Source of the DNA: Planctomycetota bacterium
Lineage (GTDB): Bacteria > Planctomycetota > Phycisphaerae > UBA1845
Length of the DNA stretch: 64,000 nt
Direction of reading: 5' to 3'
NCBI GenBank assembly: GCA_030616775.1
Contig: JAUWWQ010000009.1
Coordinates: forward strand, 1 to 64,000
The notes below the pieces were generated by a model that worked only from the letters and a program-made list of their open reading frames with translations, did no database searches and had not been told where the DNA came from. Position numbers and translations under genes: made by a program. Positions 41,407 to 49,749 of the stretch are shown one piece after another (the first letter of the stretch is position 1; the number at the start of each line of letters is the position of its first letter).

Positions 41407-43323
41407 CTACTCGTCCGCCGGCTGGGTCGCTGCGGTTTCCCCGGCGTCGGCTTCAGCCTCGGCGGTTACGGCGCTTTCGGTAACGTTCCCCTCAGCCTGC
41501 CCCTTAGTCGAGCCTGTGGCCGGCTCCTCGGAGGTCTCACCAGCCGTCTTCGGTGGTGTCCGTCTATTACGGACCGCCGGGTCGAGTAACGCCGCCGATC
41601 CCGTGACACCCGTGCCCTCAAGCCCACCGCGCCGCACCCTAGGTGGTTGTACTTCGGATTCGGCATCCTGCTCGACCGACCACTCGGCACGCTTCTTGGA
41701 CAGCCCGATCTTCCGCTCAGCCGGGTCCACCCGTAGAATCTTCACGAGGATCTTATCGCCGATCTTTACTTCGGCATGCGGGTCCTCCACCTTGTGATCG
41801 GCTAATTCACTGACATGCAACAGCCCCTCGAGGTTCTCCTCCAGCTCGATGAAAACGCCAAAATTTGTGATTTTGGTGGCTATCCCCTCAACGATCTGAC
41901 CCGGGATGTAGTTCTCGGGCACGGCGCGGGCCCAAGGGTCCTCATGCAACTGTTTGAGGCCCAGGGCGATGCGCTGCTTCTCCTGCTCGACTTTTAGGAC
42001 AACGCACTCGATCTCATCACCCTTCTTGAGTATTTCGGAGGGATGGCTGACCTTCTTGGTCCAACTCATATCGGAGACATGCAGCAACCCGTCGATCCCC
42101 TCCTCGATCTCGACGAAGGCCCCATAATTCGTCAGGTTCCGGACACAGCCCTTCATGCGCGTGTTGGGGGGATATTTCTCAGCCACATGCTCCCACGGGT
42201 TGGCGTGGGTCTGCTTTATCCCCAGAGAGATCTCCTGCCTGTTCTTGTTGATCTCAAGGACCACGACATCAACGACGTCGCCGACGGCCACCATCTCTGA
42301 GGGATGGTTAATCCGCCGTGTCCAGCTCATCTCACTGATGTGCACAAGGCCTTCGATACCTGGAGCGATTTTAACGAACGTCCCATAGTTGACGATGTTG
42401 ACAACCTCGCCGCTGAGGTGCGTTTCGGGAGGATATTTCTCCTCCACCTCGTCCCAGGGGTTGGCCTTGAGCTGCTTAAAGCCGAGGGCGATCTTCTCCT
42501 TTTCACGGTCGATATTAAGGACCTTTATCTCGATCTCGTCGTCGATCTTGAGCAGCTCCGAGGGGTGGCTTATACGGTCCCAGCTCATGTCGGTAATGTG
42601 CAAAAGGCCGTCGATGCCGCCCAGATCCACGAAGACCCCGAAGTCGGCGATGTTTTTGACCGTGCCCTTGCGTACCTCGCCGACCTCCAATTCCGCCAGT
42701 AGCGCTTCCTTGGCCGTCGCCCGCTCCTCTTCGATCAGCCGGCGCCGCGAGATGACAATGTTACGCCGTTCGGGGTCGATCTTGAGGATTTTCGCTCTGA
42801 TCGGCTTGCCTATGTGTTCGCCGATGTCACCCGGACGACGAACATCTACCTGGGAGGCCGGCAGGAAAACGGGATACCCGATATCAACCAACAAACCTCC
42901 CTTGATCTTGCGCATCACGCGGCCTTCGACGGTATCGCCTTCGTTCTTGGTGTCAATGATGTGATGCCAGTTGATGATCCGATCGGCCTTGCGCTTTGAG
43001 AGGACAATATGCCCGCTGTCGGATTCAACATTCTCGAGCCAGACCTGCACCTCATCCCCTACGTCGATTGAGGTGGCATCCTCCCATTCATTGACCGGGA
43101 CTAAACCTTCGCTCTTGAGGCCGACGTCCACTACGACGTCGTCGCCGGCGCGCCCGACGATCCGCCCGCTGAGAATAGATCCCGGCCTGAACTCGTCGTG
43201 TTGCTGTTCGATCAGGTCGCCGACGTAATCGTCGGTCTCAGCCTCGGTGAACATGCCGGCCAGCTCGGCATCGAGCCCCTCTCCCTGCGTGTCCAATTCG
43301 GAAATGAGGTTATAATCTACCAT
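41407..43323 (-). CDS. rpsA: 30S ribosomal protein S1
   Basis: Six S1 (OB-fold) RNA-binding repeats can be counted, each around G-x-V-x-x-I-x-x-F/Y-G-x-F-V-x-I/L and ending R-x-x-x-L-S-x-K. Repeats 3 to 6 are the most alike (each with G-L-L-H-V/I-S/T-D/E-M-S-W in 3, 4, 5). S1 brings mRNA to the 30S subunit, important where Shine-Dalgarno sequences are weak. The 638-residue length fits, with an acidic Thr/Ala-rich C-terminal tail after repeat 6. No Shine-Dalgarno sequence precedes ATG 43323. It is just upstream of the sigma gene on the same strand. Confidence 0.95.
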   Translation of the reverse strand: MVDYNLISELDTQGEGLDAELAGMFTEAETDDYVGDLIEQQHDEFRPGSILSGRIVGRAGDDVVVDVGLKSEGLVPVNEWEDATSIDVGDEVQVWLENVESDSGHIVLSKRKADRIINWHHIIDTKNEGDTVEGRVMRKIKGGLLVDIGYPVFLPASQVDVRRPGDIGEHIGKPIRAKILKIDPERRNIVISRRRLIEEERATAKEALLAELEVGEVRKGTVKNIADFGVFVDLGGIDGLLHITDMSWDRISHPSELLKIDDEIEIKVLNIDREKEKIALGFKQLKANPWDEVEEKYPPETHLSGEVVNIVNYGTFVKIAPGIEGLVHISEMSWTRRINHPSEMVAVGDVVDVVVLEINKNRQEISLGIKQTHANPWEHVAEKYPPNTRMKGCVRNLTNYGAFVEIEEGIDGLLHVSDMSWTKKVSHPSEILKKGDEIECVVLKVEQEKQRIALGLKQLHEDPWARAVPENYIPGQIVEGIATKITNFGVFIELEENLEGLLHVSELADHKVEDPHAEVKIGDKILVKILRVDPAERKIGLSKKRAEWSVEQDAESEVQPPRVRRGGLEGTGVTGSAALLDPAVRNRRTPPKTAGETSEEPATGSTKGQAEGNVTESAVTAEAEADAGETAATQPADE

Positions 43324-44253
43324 AAGTCATCTAGTCTGTCTTACCGGCACCCTGGGCGATCAAGGAACGGGAATCGTGAACGCCCGCCGTCAATGCGAGA
43401 GTACTCCCGCGTGTGCGCATATACCAACCCTCGCCGCGGACGCAAGCCGACCTGCGTCTACCACGTCGGCGAGGCAAATCCCACGTGCATATTATCGTAG
43501 AAGCCGACAGGCTGCTATTCGTCCGCCCCCGCAAAATCACCCGCGGTGACAGTCGCACCGTCGCGCTTGCGGACCCTCCGATTCCCGGTCTCCGTCCCGG
43601 CCCAACCGGGCTTGAGAGCGGCCTTTTCAGCTCATCCGGGCAATCCGGCTGCCGCGGAGCCGACCTCGGCGACCTCTCCCACCGTTATCGACGCGATCGG
43701 GGCCAACGCTGAGGTCCAGCAAGGTCCTAGCAGATGCTGATTCTGCGACGGCCATGCCGTCGTTTCGCGTTGATGATCCTCCGCCCGCTGGGTGTGCGCA
43801 TGCGCGCCCGGAATCCCTGCTTCCGTGCCCGTTTGATCTTGCTGTTCCGCCTCGGGTAATGCATCGTCTGGCTTCCCCTTGCGCTCCGGGCGGTTTACGC
43901 CCTCAGCCGGACTCCGATACGCGCAATCCAGCAGAATGACCTAGTCTACCGTCGCCCGTACCCGCGTACAAGCCGCCGTCCTGACCTGCGGGTAGGATAC
44001 TCGCTCTGGCGCCCACGTGCTAGCATGGACGGACCCGGCTGTGCGGACCCAGCCATGATGACAGGCAACCAAGGATTGAACTGAAAGACCGTACTGCACA
44101 CGGCTGTTGTATGTCCCAACCGAGCCCAAAATCCCGCCGGTGGCCAAGCGTCGGACCATTTGCCTACGCTCCGGGGTCCGTTTCGAATAGGCTGCGGAAC
44201 CTGGCAAATGGACACGCGGTTCGTAACCGGCGCATTTTAGTAGTGTCGAGGCT
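43324..44253. other. Intergenic region between rpsA and lipid kinase, no gene seen
   Basis: About 930 bases separate the divergent rpsA and lipid kinase genes. Several frames stay open because of high GC, but none shows a start with ribosome binding site or a recognisable motif. The part next to 43323 must carry the rpsA promoter and leader. The part next to 44254 serves the kinase gene. I found no RNA gene or clear palindrome. Confidence 0.5.
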
Positions 44254-45141
44254 ATGCCGCAGCGGATTGTAGCGATTCTGAATCCTGTCTCCGGCCGGTG
44301 CAACATGATCCCGGTGGTCCGGGAGGTTGGTCGACTGGTGGAGCGTGGCCGCGGGCGGCTCGAGATCGTGGAAACGGCAGGGACGGGACATGCGACTGAA
44401 CTGGCATCACAGGTTGTCCCCGACGTCGATGCGGTTTTGGTGGTGGGCGGCGATGGAACAGTCTGCGAAGTCGCCAACGGATTGGCTGGTAAGGACGTTC
44501 CGATCCTGATCCTCCGCACCGGAACCGAGAACCTGCTGGCCCGTGAGTTGATGATGCCCACCGCGCCGACCCATGTTGCCCAAACACTGCTTTACGGCGA
44601 GCCATTCCCCTACGATGTAGGTGTGATCAATGATCGGCGCTTTCTCATCGTTGCGGGTGTGGGCTTTGACGCCGAGTGTGTGCTACGGATGAGCCGTGTG
44701 CGAACCGGGCATATCACCCACTGGGATTATTTCTGGCCGATCTGGCGAACGTTTTGGGCGCATCGGTTTCCGACCTTGCGGGTGGAGGTCGACGGAGCGT
44801 GCGTTTTTGAGGATCGGGGACTGGTGCTGGTCGGTGTGATCGGTCGATATTCAGCCGGTCTGCGCGTTCTGGCGCACGCCCGTTACGACGACGGGTTATT
44901 AGATGTTTGCATCTTGCCGTGTACCTCGCGGATCAAGCTGGCGACCCACGCCTGTCGCGTGTTCTGCCAGCGACACGTCGGGCGCGGCGGGACGGTTTAC
45001 CGGCAGTGTCGTCGGATTCGGATCAGCTCGGAGGACAAAGTTCCGACCGAGGTGGATGGTGAGGTAGGCAGCCTTCTCCCGGCTGACTGCACCATTCTTC
45101 CAGGCGCGGCCAGATTCCTGCGGCTCAATCCGCATCGGTAG
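44254..45141 (+). CDS. Diacylglycerol kinase-family lipid kinase
   Basis: The 295-residue protein opens R-I-V-A-I-L-N-P-V-S-G-R and has V-V-G-G-D-G-T-V-C-E-V-A-N-G-L, the nucleotide/Mg site of the DagK/YegS/sphingosine kinase superfamily, followed by L-R-T-G-T-E-N-L-L-A-R-E. Y-D-V-G-V-I-N-D-R-R-F and E-V-D-G-E-V-G are the later family segments. It phosphorylates a lipid hydroxyl, most likely diacylglycerol or a related lipid. It is convergent with the large minus-strand gene, and a long hairpin lies between. Confidence 0.88.
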   Translation: MPQRIVAILNPVSGRCNMIPVVREVGRLVERGRGRLEIVETAGTGHATELASQVVPDVDAVLVVGGDGTVCEVANGLAGKDVPILILRTGTENLLARELMMPTAPTHVAQTLLYGEPFPYDVGVINDRRFLIVAGVGFDAECVLRMSRVRTGHITHWDYFWPIWRTFWAHRFPTLRVEVDGACVFEDRGLVLVGVIGRYSAGLRVLAHARYDDGLLDVCILPCTSRIKLATHACRVFCQRHVGRGGTVYRQCRRIRISSEDKVPTEVDGEVGSLLPADCTILPGAARFLRLNPHR

Positions 45142-45145
45142 ACCC

Positions 45146-45197
45146 AATAGATATGACTTTTCGCGTCGCGGAGCCGACGCGAAAAGTCATATCTATT
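45146..45197. terminator. Perfect 23-bp hairpin between convergent genes
   Basis: AATAGATATGACTTTTCGCG followed by TCG (45146-45168) is perfectly complementary to 45175-45197, with loop CGGAGC. It starts 5 bases after the lipid kinase stop (45141) and ends about 80 bases before the stop (45280) of the minus-strand gene, the place for a shared bidirectional terminator. There is no T-tract, so it is atypical as an intrinsic terminator; it may stabilise 3' ends or be a mobile palindrome. Confidence 0.6.
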
Positions 45198-45279
45198 CCA
45201 ACAGCCGCGATAAGACGGCGCGAAAGGGTCTTGGCAATCACCCGGGTGCCAAGACGGAACCGAACAGCCGGATCGTCGG

Positions 45280-48200
45280 CTATGGATTCGGCACTATGTT
45301 CCCGGTAATCCCGACGTAATCCTGGAAACCGTCGTCCTGGGCGGGCGACTGGGTCTCGATGGCGATCACCCGATCACGCTGGAACGAAACGAAGCCTCCG
45401 AGCTCCATGCCCTCCGAATCCAGCGGCGGCGTATTGTCGCGCAGCCGATTCTCCAGGATGTCGAAGGTCTCGGTCCGGCCGGAAGACCGGTTGAAGAAGT
45501 CAAGCTCCGGAACGTCGACGGCCCCGTCGCAGAGCACTCCGCGCGACAGCTCGCGATTGATGCCCTCGAAGTTGAACTTGATCCGCGAGCGTCTCGTGTC
45601 CGGGTTCTCGGTCAACTCCATCGAGAGCTTCACGTCGATGGTCATGCACAGCTTCCACAAGATGCATTCCGTGGCGGCGGTGCTCTGCGTGGCGGAGTCC
45701 TCGTCGAGGTTGAGGTCGCACTGGTCGGTGATGGCCAGGTCTCCAAGGTCGAACAGGCTGTTGCCGTCCCGGTCCGCGACCATCGTGAACGTAAGGTTCT
45801 GGTAGCGCAGGACAAGCTCGACCTTTTCCGTGCGGCAGGGATCATCGGGGCCTGCCCCGTCCGGACATTCAGGGTCGTCGTCGATCAGCAGCACCGGCGG
45901 GACATCGACCCGACCGTTGAGAATCAGGTTGGTGTCGGTGCCGATGTTGTGGTTGCGCTTTATGCGGCGGGCACGACGGCAGGCACGCCGCTCTTGCGAG
46001 AGTAGCGGAAACTCCGAACATTCGCCGGTTCGCATACCGACGCAGCGGGCCCGACGGACGGAGTCCGTAATGGTACCGCAGTCCTCGGGCAGAAAGCCGC
46101 CCAATCCGCGGACGTCATCGAACTCCGTCTTCAGCCGACCTTTCTGGGTCATGCTGTAGAAGAGCTGGTTGAACAGATCGCCGGAGATCGCGATGGTCAC
46201 GTGGCCCGCCGGTCGCCCGGCCGCATCAAATAGCGGCGGCTCGGGCAGCGGGGCATTCTTCAGCGGCGTGCCCGGTATCTCCTCGGCGCCGGGATCCAGA
46301 TCACCGGCCGGTTCAAACGACGCCGGGAGTGATACGGCAATCCCCAGAGGTGTAATCTGCGCGTCTGACAGAGGCGTGTCACCGCCGGGGTCGCGTCGCA
46401 TTCTCATGCCGAAATCGTTGACCAGTCTGTCGTTCTTGAACTCCACCAGGTTAAGGTCCAGCGGGTCACCGTCCAGACCGCCGAACTTCCCGATCATGTC
46501 ATCCCCGGTGAACGGTAAGTCGAACCCGGCGAGGTCCAGGTCCAACAGGCCGAAGGTGATGACCTGGACGAAAAACTCGATCGCTTTGAGGAAGAAGCCG
46601 AGCAGGCATCCGATGTCGACTCTGCCCCAGAGTCTCGTTCCGTTGTCCGAGTCGCCGGGGTCGAAGTTCAGATCGAGCTTCTGTCTGTGCAAAAGGCGAT
46701 CCTCTTCGAGATCGAACGAAACGGACATCCCGGTCCGTTTGAACTTCGCGCCTAGGTTAATCGTCGTACACCAAGCGCAGATGCCGAGGAAGCAGTCGCT
46801 CTCACAATAGCCCCAAAAGTGTATGTGCTTGTCAATTGCGGGGAGATTGATCTTTACGGGTATTTTGTCCTGTTCGGGCACCGCCTCGACGCTGAAACGG
46901 TCAAGGTGGTCGCAGCTCGGGTCGTTCTCGCATTCGTAGATGGCGTCGTAGATCTTCATCCCTGTGTCGGGGTCACACGACTTGGGAATACGGGGCCTAA
47001 AGGGGTCCCTACGGATGTTCTTTATCCTCTCTTTCACCCTTTCGCCGATGTCGCGTTTGTTGCGATCTTTCAGCGATTCAAAGAAGGTATTGAGTCCCTC
47101 AGTAGAGATGGCGAGGGTGAATGCCCTTTGGACCTCGCTGGATGAGCCGCTGGCGGTAACAGCGGCCAGAGAGCTGGGCGCCGGGATGATCGGGCCCACC
47201 GCGAAGATGAAAGTGTCGTATGCGGTGTTGAAGTCCACGTCCTTGGCCTGGGCCACCAAGCGGTTCGTTCCGGGATCGAAGCTGCCGCCGGTGGTCCCGG
47301 TATCGATCGCCTGACGCAGGTTGGTAACCGGAATCATAACGTCGAAGTCAAGTCGATAGGTATCGGCCGAGGTTTCGCCGTTGCCGAGCTCCACAGTCTG
47401 GCCGCTAACATCCACGTTAAAACCGTTGATGTTGACGGCGGCGATTTCACTGCCGTGGCATACTTCGCCGGTCACCTGCACCGGCTCGCTGATGACCACC
47501 TCGCCTTCAGTTGGTGAGGTAACCTCGATGGTGAACACACTCTGCAGTCCCGTGTCACGAAGGTCATCCACGTGACACCCATCGCATACTCCCTCCCCGC
47601 CATCGCCGCCCAGCGTTTCACCGTTGGTGCTCTTGAAGGGGGCAGAGAGCGGTTGAGCCTCGACAAGGACGACGTGCCCACCGCATCCGAGATCGGACAG
47701 CGTCATCGACAGTGTGTTGGAATGCTCCTCGTCGATGGATCCGCCATCCACGATTAGGTCGGCGATTTCGATCATCTTACCGTTGATTTCAACGGTGCCG
47801 CCGTACGGTCCACCCGGGAAGGCGGCGCGGGGGTCCAAACCCAATTCCGCAACAATGTCAACACCGTCAACCATTACTGATAGTGTTGCAACGTCCACCA
47901 GCGGGATGGCCACCAGCACCGGTATCCGGCCTCCCGACCCGCCCGAGGAGCCGCCGGACGGCTCGATAACCTGCAAGAACGGGACGTTCGAGCAGAATGC
48001 GTGCTCCGTGCTGAACTCATCCTGAACCGTCAGGCGGAGCATCGGGACCGGCGCGAATACCTGGTGCCAGGTCCTCTTGCGGTTGCTCCGCGAGACCATC
48101 TTGAAGTCGTCTTCCAAGATGCGGCTGGCCAGGTGAGCCTGATGGCCGTTCTCGACCGCTAATGACTGGATCGGGTTGCCGTCCGGGTCCAGGCCGAGTA

Positions 48201-49626
48201 GCTCAGCGGTGACCTGAGCATTCTCGGAACCGCCGCCGCTGAAAACGATGCGGTGCCAGCCGTTGCAATCGGCGCCGGGACGGCCGCGCAGGTAAGGCAA
48301 GGCGCAGGTTGCGGTCAGTTCGGAAGCTCCGCAGCTCGGGTCGCCCTCGTCAATCATTCCGTCGCAGTCATTGTCGATGCCGTCGGTACAGGTCTCACCG
48401 AGCGGTCCCTCGGGCGAAGCGGGTAGAGGCACCGCGGTGCAGGCCGTGCCGTCTTCGGAGGCATTGCAAACCTTGACACCGCTTGCCTCGCACGGCCCCA
48501 CGCCGGAGGTGCACGGCGAGCCGAGATCCGCATAGTCTTCGTCGATCTCGCTGTCGCCGTCATTGTCCTTCCCGTCGCATTTCTCAGCCTCCTGGCAGTC
48601 CGGATCGCCCAGGTCGGTCAGGCCGTCGCAGTCGTTGTCCGTTTCGTCCGCGCACGCATGAGAGGCAGGTGGCTCTTCAAGACTGGGCGGAAGGGGGCTC
48701 GCAGTGCAGGTGGTGCCGCCGGAACTGTCGCAAATGACGGTGCCGGCATCGGCGCACAGGCCCACACCGACGCTGCACGGACCACCCAACCCGAAGCCGT
48801 TATCGATCTCCCCGTCGTTGTCGTTGTCGAATCCGTCGCAAAGTTCCGGCGTTGTGCATTGCGTATCCCGCCCCTCGACCGAATTGCCATGGTCGACAAG
48901 TCCGTCGCAGTCGTTGTCTCGCCTGTCGAAACAGGTCTCAGCCGTGGGATCCGGTATACCCTGATCGTCAAGACCCTCGCCTCCTTCCTCGGGAGGTCCG
49001 GGTACCGCGTCGCACTCGGCGCCTGTCCCATCAGCCTTGCAGACAACCGTACCGGTTTCTGCACAGACGCCGTAGCCGTTCACACACATCGCTCCGAGAC
49101 GAAGATCGATCTCTCGCAGGTACGTAGGTGAACTGGGTAGACAGTTCCCTTCCGGACAATCCTCAGGACCCGTACACTCGTCGCCCGGCGTGTCGTCGAC
49201 ATAGCACCTAGACTGCGGATCGCCGTCACGGGTATTTGCTGTGGCGTTTTCGTCAATGTCTTCGTCACAGTTGTCGTCGACGCCGTTACAGCACTTGGCG
49301 TTCAGACCGTCACAGGCTTCCGACATGCCGGGATTCACCGCAGCGTTGCCATCATCGCAGTCTGTTGCGGATCCATTCGGGCATGAGGCGTGCCCGGGGT
49401 CTCCGTATCCATCGCCATCGGCGTCATTGCACTCGTCCCCACCGCCGGCTATAAGCCGCGAAGTCGCAGACGTCCTGTCGGACTTGGCGGGTGTTGCCTC
49501 GTGCGAGGGTTCGTCGGCAAGGCTCCATGAGGCCGGCGAGCCAAGCACGGCCAGCACCAAGAACAAGTTGACAGCTTTTAGGGCCCCGTACTGGGTCTGC
49601 CAGTTACACGTTGTTGAGCTTTTCAT
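45280..49626 (-). CDS. Giant secreted MopE-like metal-binding protein
   Basis: A 1448-residue exported protein. The signal peptide ends near A37 (LVLAVLGSPASWSLA). Residues about 60-440 are a run of MopE-type units, each with D-N-D-C-D-G-x-x-D and D-G-x-D-N-D-x-D-G-x-I-D plus paired Cys (for example T-D-C-D-D-G-N-A-A-V-N-P-G), motifs assigned to metal (Ca or Cu) binding. The middle has beta-sandwich-like regions (R-I-V-F-S-G-G-G, V-T-G-E-V-C-H-G) and a Cys-rich block near residues 940-990. No catalytic motif is seen. The likely role is a surface or extracellular structural/adhesive protein. Confidence 0.75.
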   Translation of the reverse strand: MKSSTTCNWQTQYGALKAVNLFLVLAVLGSPASWSLADEPSHEATPAKSDRTSATSRLIAGGGDECNDADGDGYGDPGHASCPNGSATDCDDGNAAVNPGMSEACDGLNAKCCNGVDDNCDEDIDENATANTRDGDPQSRCYVDDTPGDECTGPEDCPEGNCLPSSPTYLREIDLRLGAMCVNGYGVCAETGTVVCKADGTGAECDAVPGPPEEGGEGLDDQGIPDPTAETCFDRRDNDCDGLVDHGNSVEGRDTQCTTPELCDGFDNDNDGEIDNGFGLGGPCSVGVGLCADAGTVICDSSGGTTCTASPLPPSLEEPPASHACADETDNDCDGLTDLGDPDCQEAEKCDGKDNDGDSEIDEDYADLGSPCTSGVGPCEASGVKVCNASEDGTACTAVPLPASPEGPLGETCTDGIDNDCDGMIDEGDPSCGASELTATCALPYLRGRPGADCNGWHRIVFSGGGSENAQVTAELLGLDPDGNPIQSLAVENGHQAHLASRILEDDFKMVSRSNRKRTWHQVFAPVPMLRLTVQDEFSTEHAFCSNVPFLQVIEPSGGSSGGSGGRIPVLVAIPLVDVATLSVMVDGVDIVAELGLDPRAAFPGGPYGGTVEINGKMIEIADLIVDGGSIDEEHSNTLSMTLSDLGCGGHVVLVEAQPLSAPFKSTNGETLGGDGGEGVCDGCHVDDLRDTGLQSVFTIEVTSPTEGEVVISEPVQVTGEVCHGSEIAAVNINGFNVDVSGQTVELGNGETSADTYRLDFDVMIPVTNLRQAIDTGTTGGSFDPGTNRLVAQAKDVDFNTAYDTFIFAVGPIIPAPSSLAAVTASGSSSEVQRAFTLAISTEGLNTFFESLKDRNKRDIGERVKERIKNIRRDPFRPRIPKSCDPDTGMKIYDAIYECENDPSCDHLDRFSVEAVPEQDKIPVKINLPAIDKHIHFWGYCESDCFLGICAWCTTINLGAKFKRTGMSVSFDLEEDRLLHRQKLDLNFDPGDSDNGTRLWGRVDIGCLLGFFLKAIEFFVQVITFGLLDLDLAGFDLPFTGDDMIGKFGGLDGDPLDLNLVEFKNDRLVNDFGMRMRRDPGGDTPLSDAQITPLGIAVSLPASFEPAGDLDPGAEEIPGTPLKNAPLPEPPLFDAAGRPAGHVTIAISGDLFNQLFYSMTQKGRLKTEFDDVRGLGGFLPEDCGTITDSVRRARCVGMRTGECSEFPLLSQERRACRRARRIKRNHNIGTDTNLILNGRVDVPPVLLIDDDPECPDGAGPDDPCRTEKVELVLRYQNLTFTMVADRDGNSLFDLGDLAITDQCDLNLDEDSATQSTAATECILWKLCMTIDVKLSMELTENPDTRRSRIKFNFEGINRELSRGVLCDGAVDVPELDFFNRSSGRTETFDILENRLRDNTPPLDSEGMELGGFVSFQRDRVIAIETQSPAQDDGFQDYVGITGNIVPNP

Positions 49627-49749
49627 TGGTCTCCACTCCGTTCATAGTACGGAAAAAAGCAGGAACGCCGGAACGCTGCGGCGTAGGTTGTCCGGTTTAT
49701 GACTCTCCCGTAAGAGCTTGCTGTTCGTATCTACCCTCTGTCCCGAAGG

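Noticed and set aside
43941-44561. Long minus-strand frame overlapping the lipid kinase
   Set aside because: Composition is Arg/Pro/Ser-rich with no family signature, while the opposite strand encodes a complete diacylglycerol-kinase-type enzyme.
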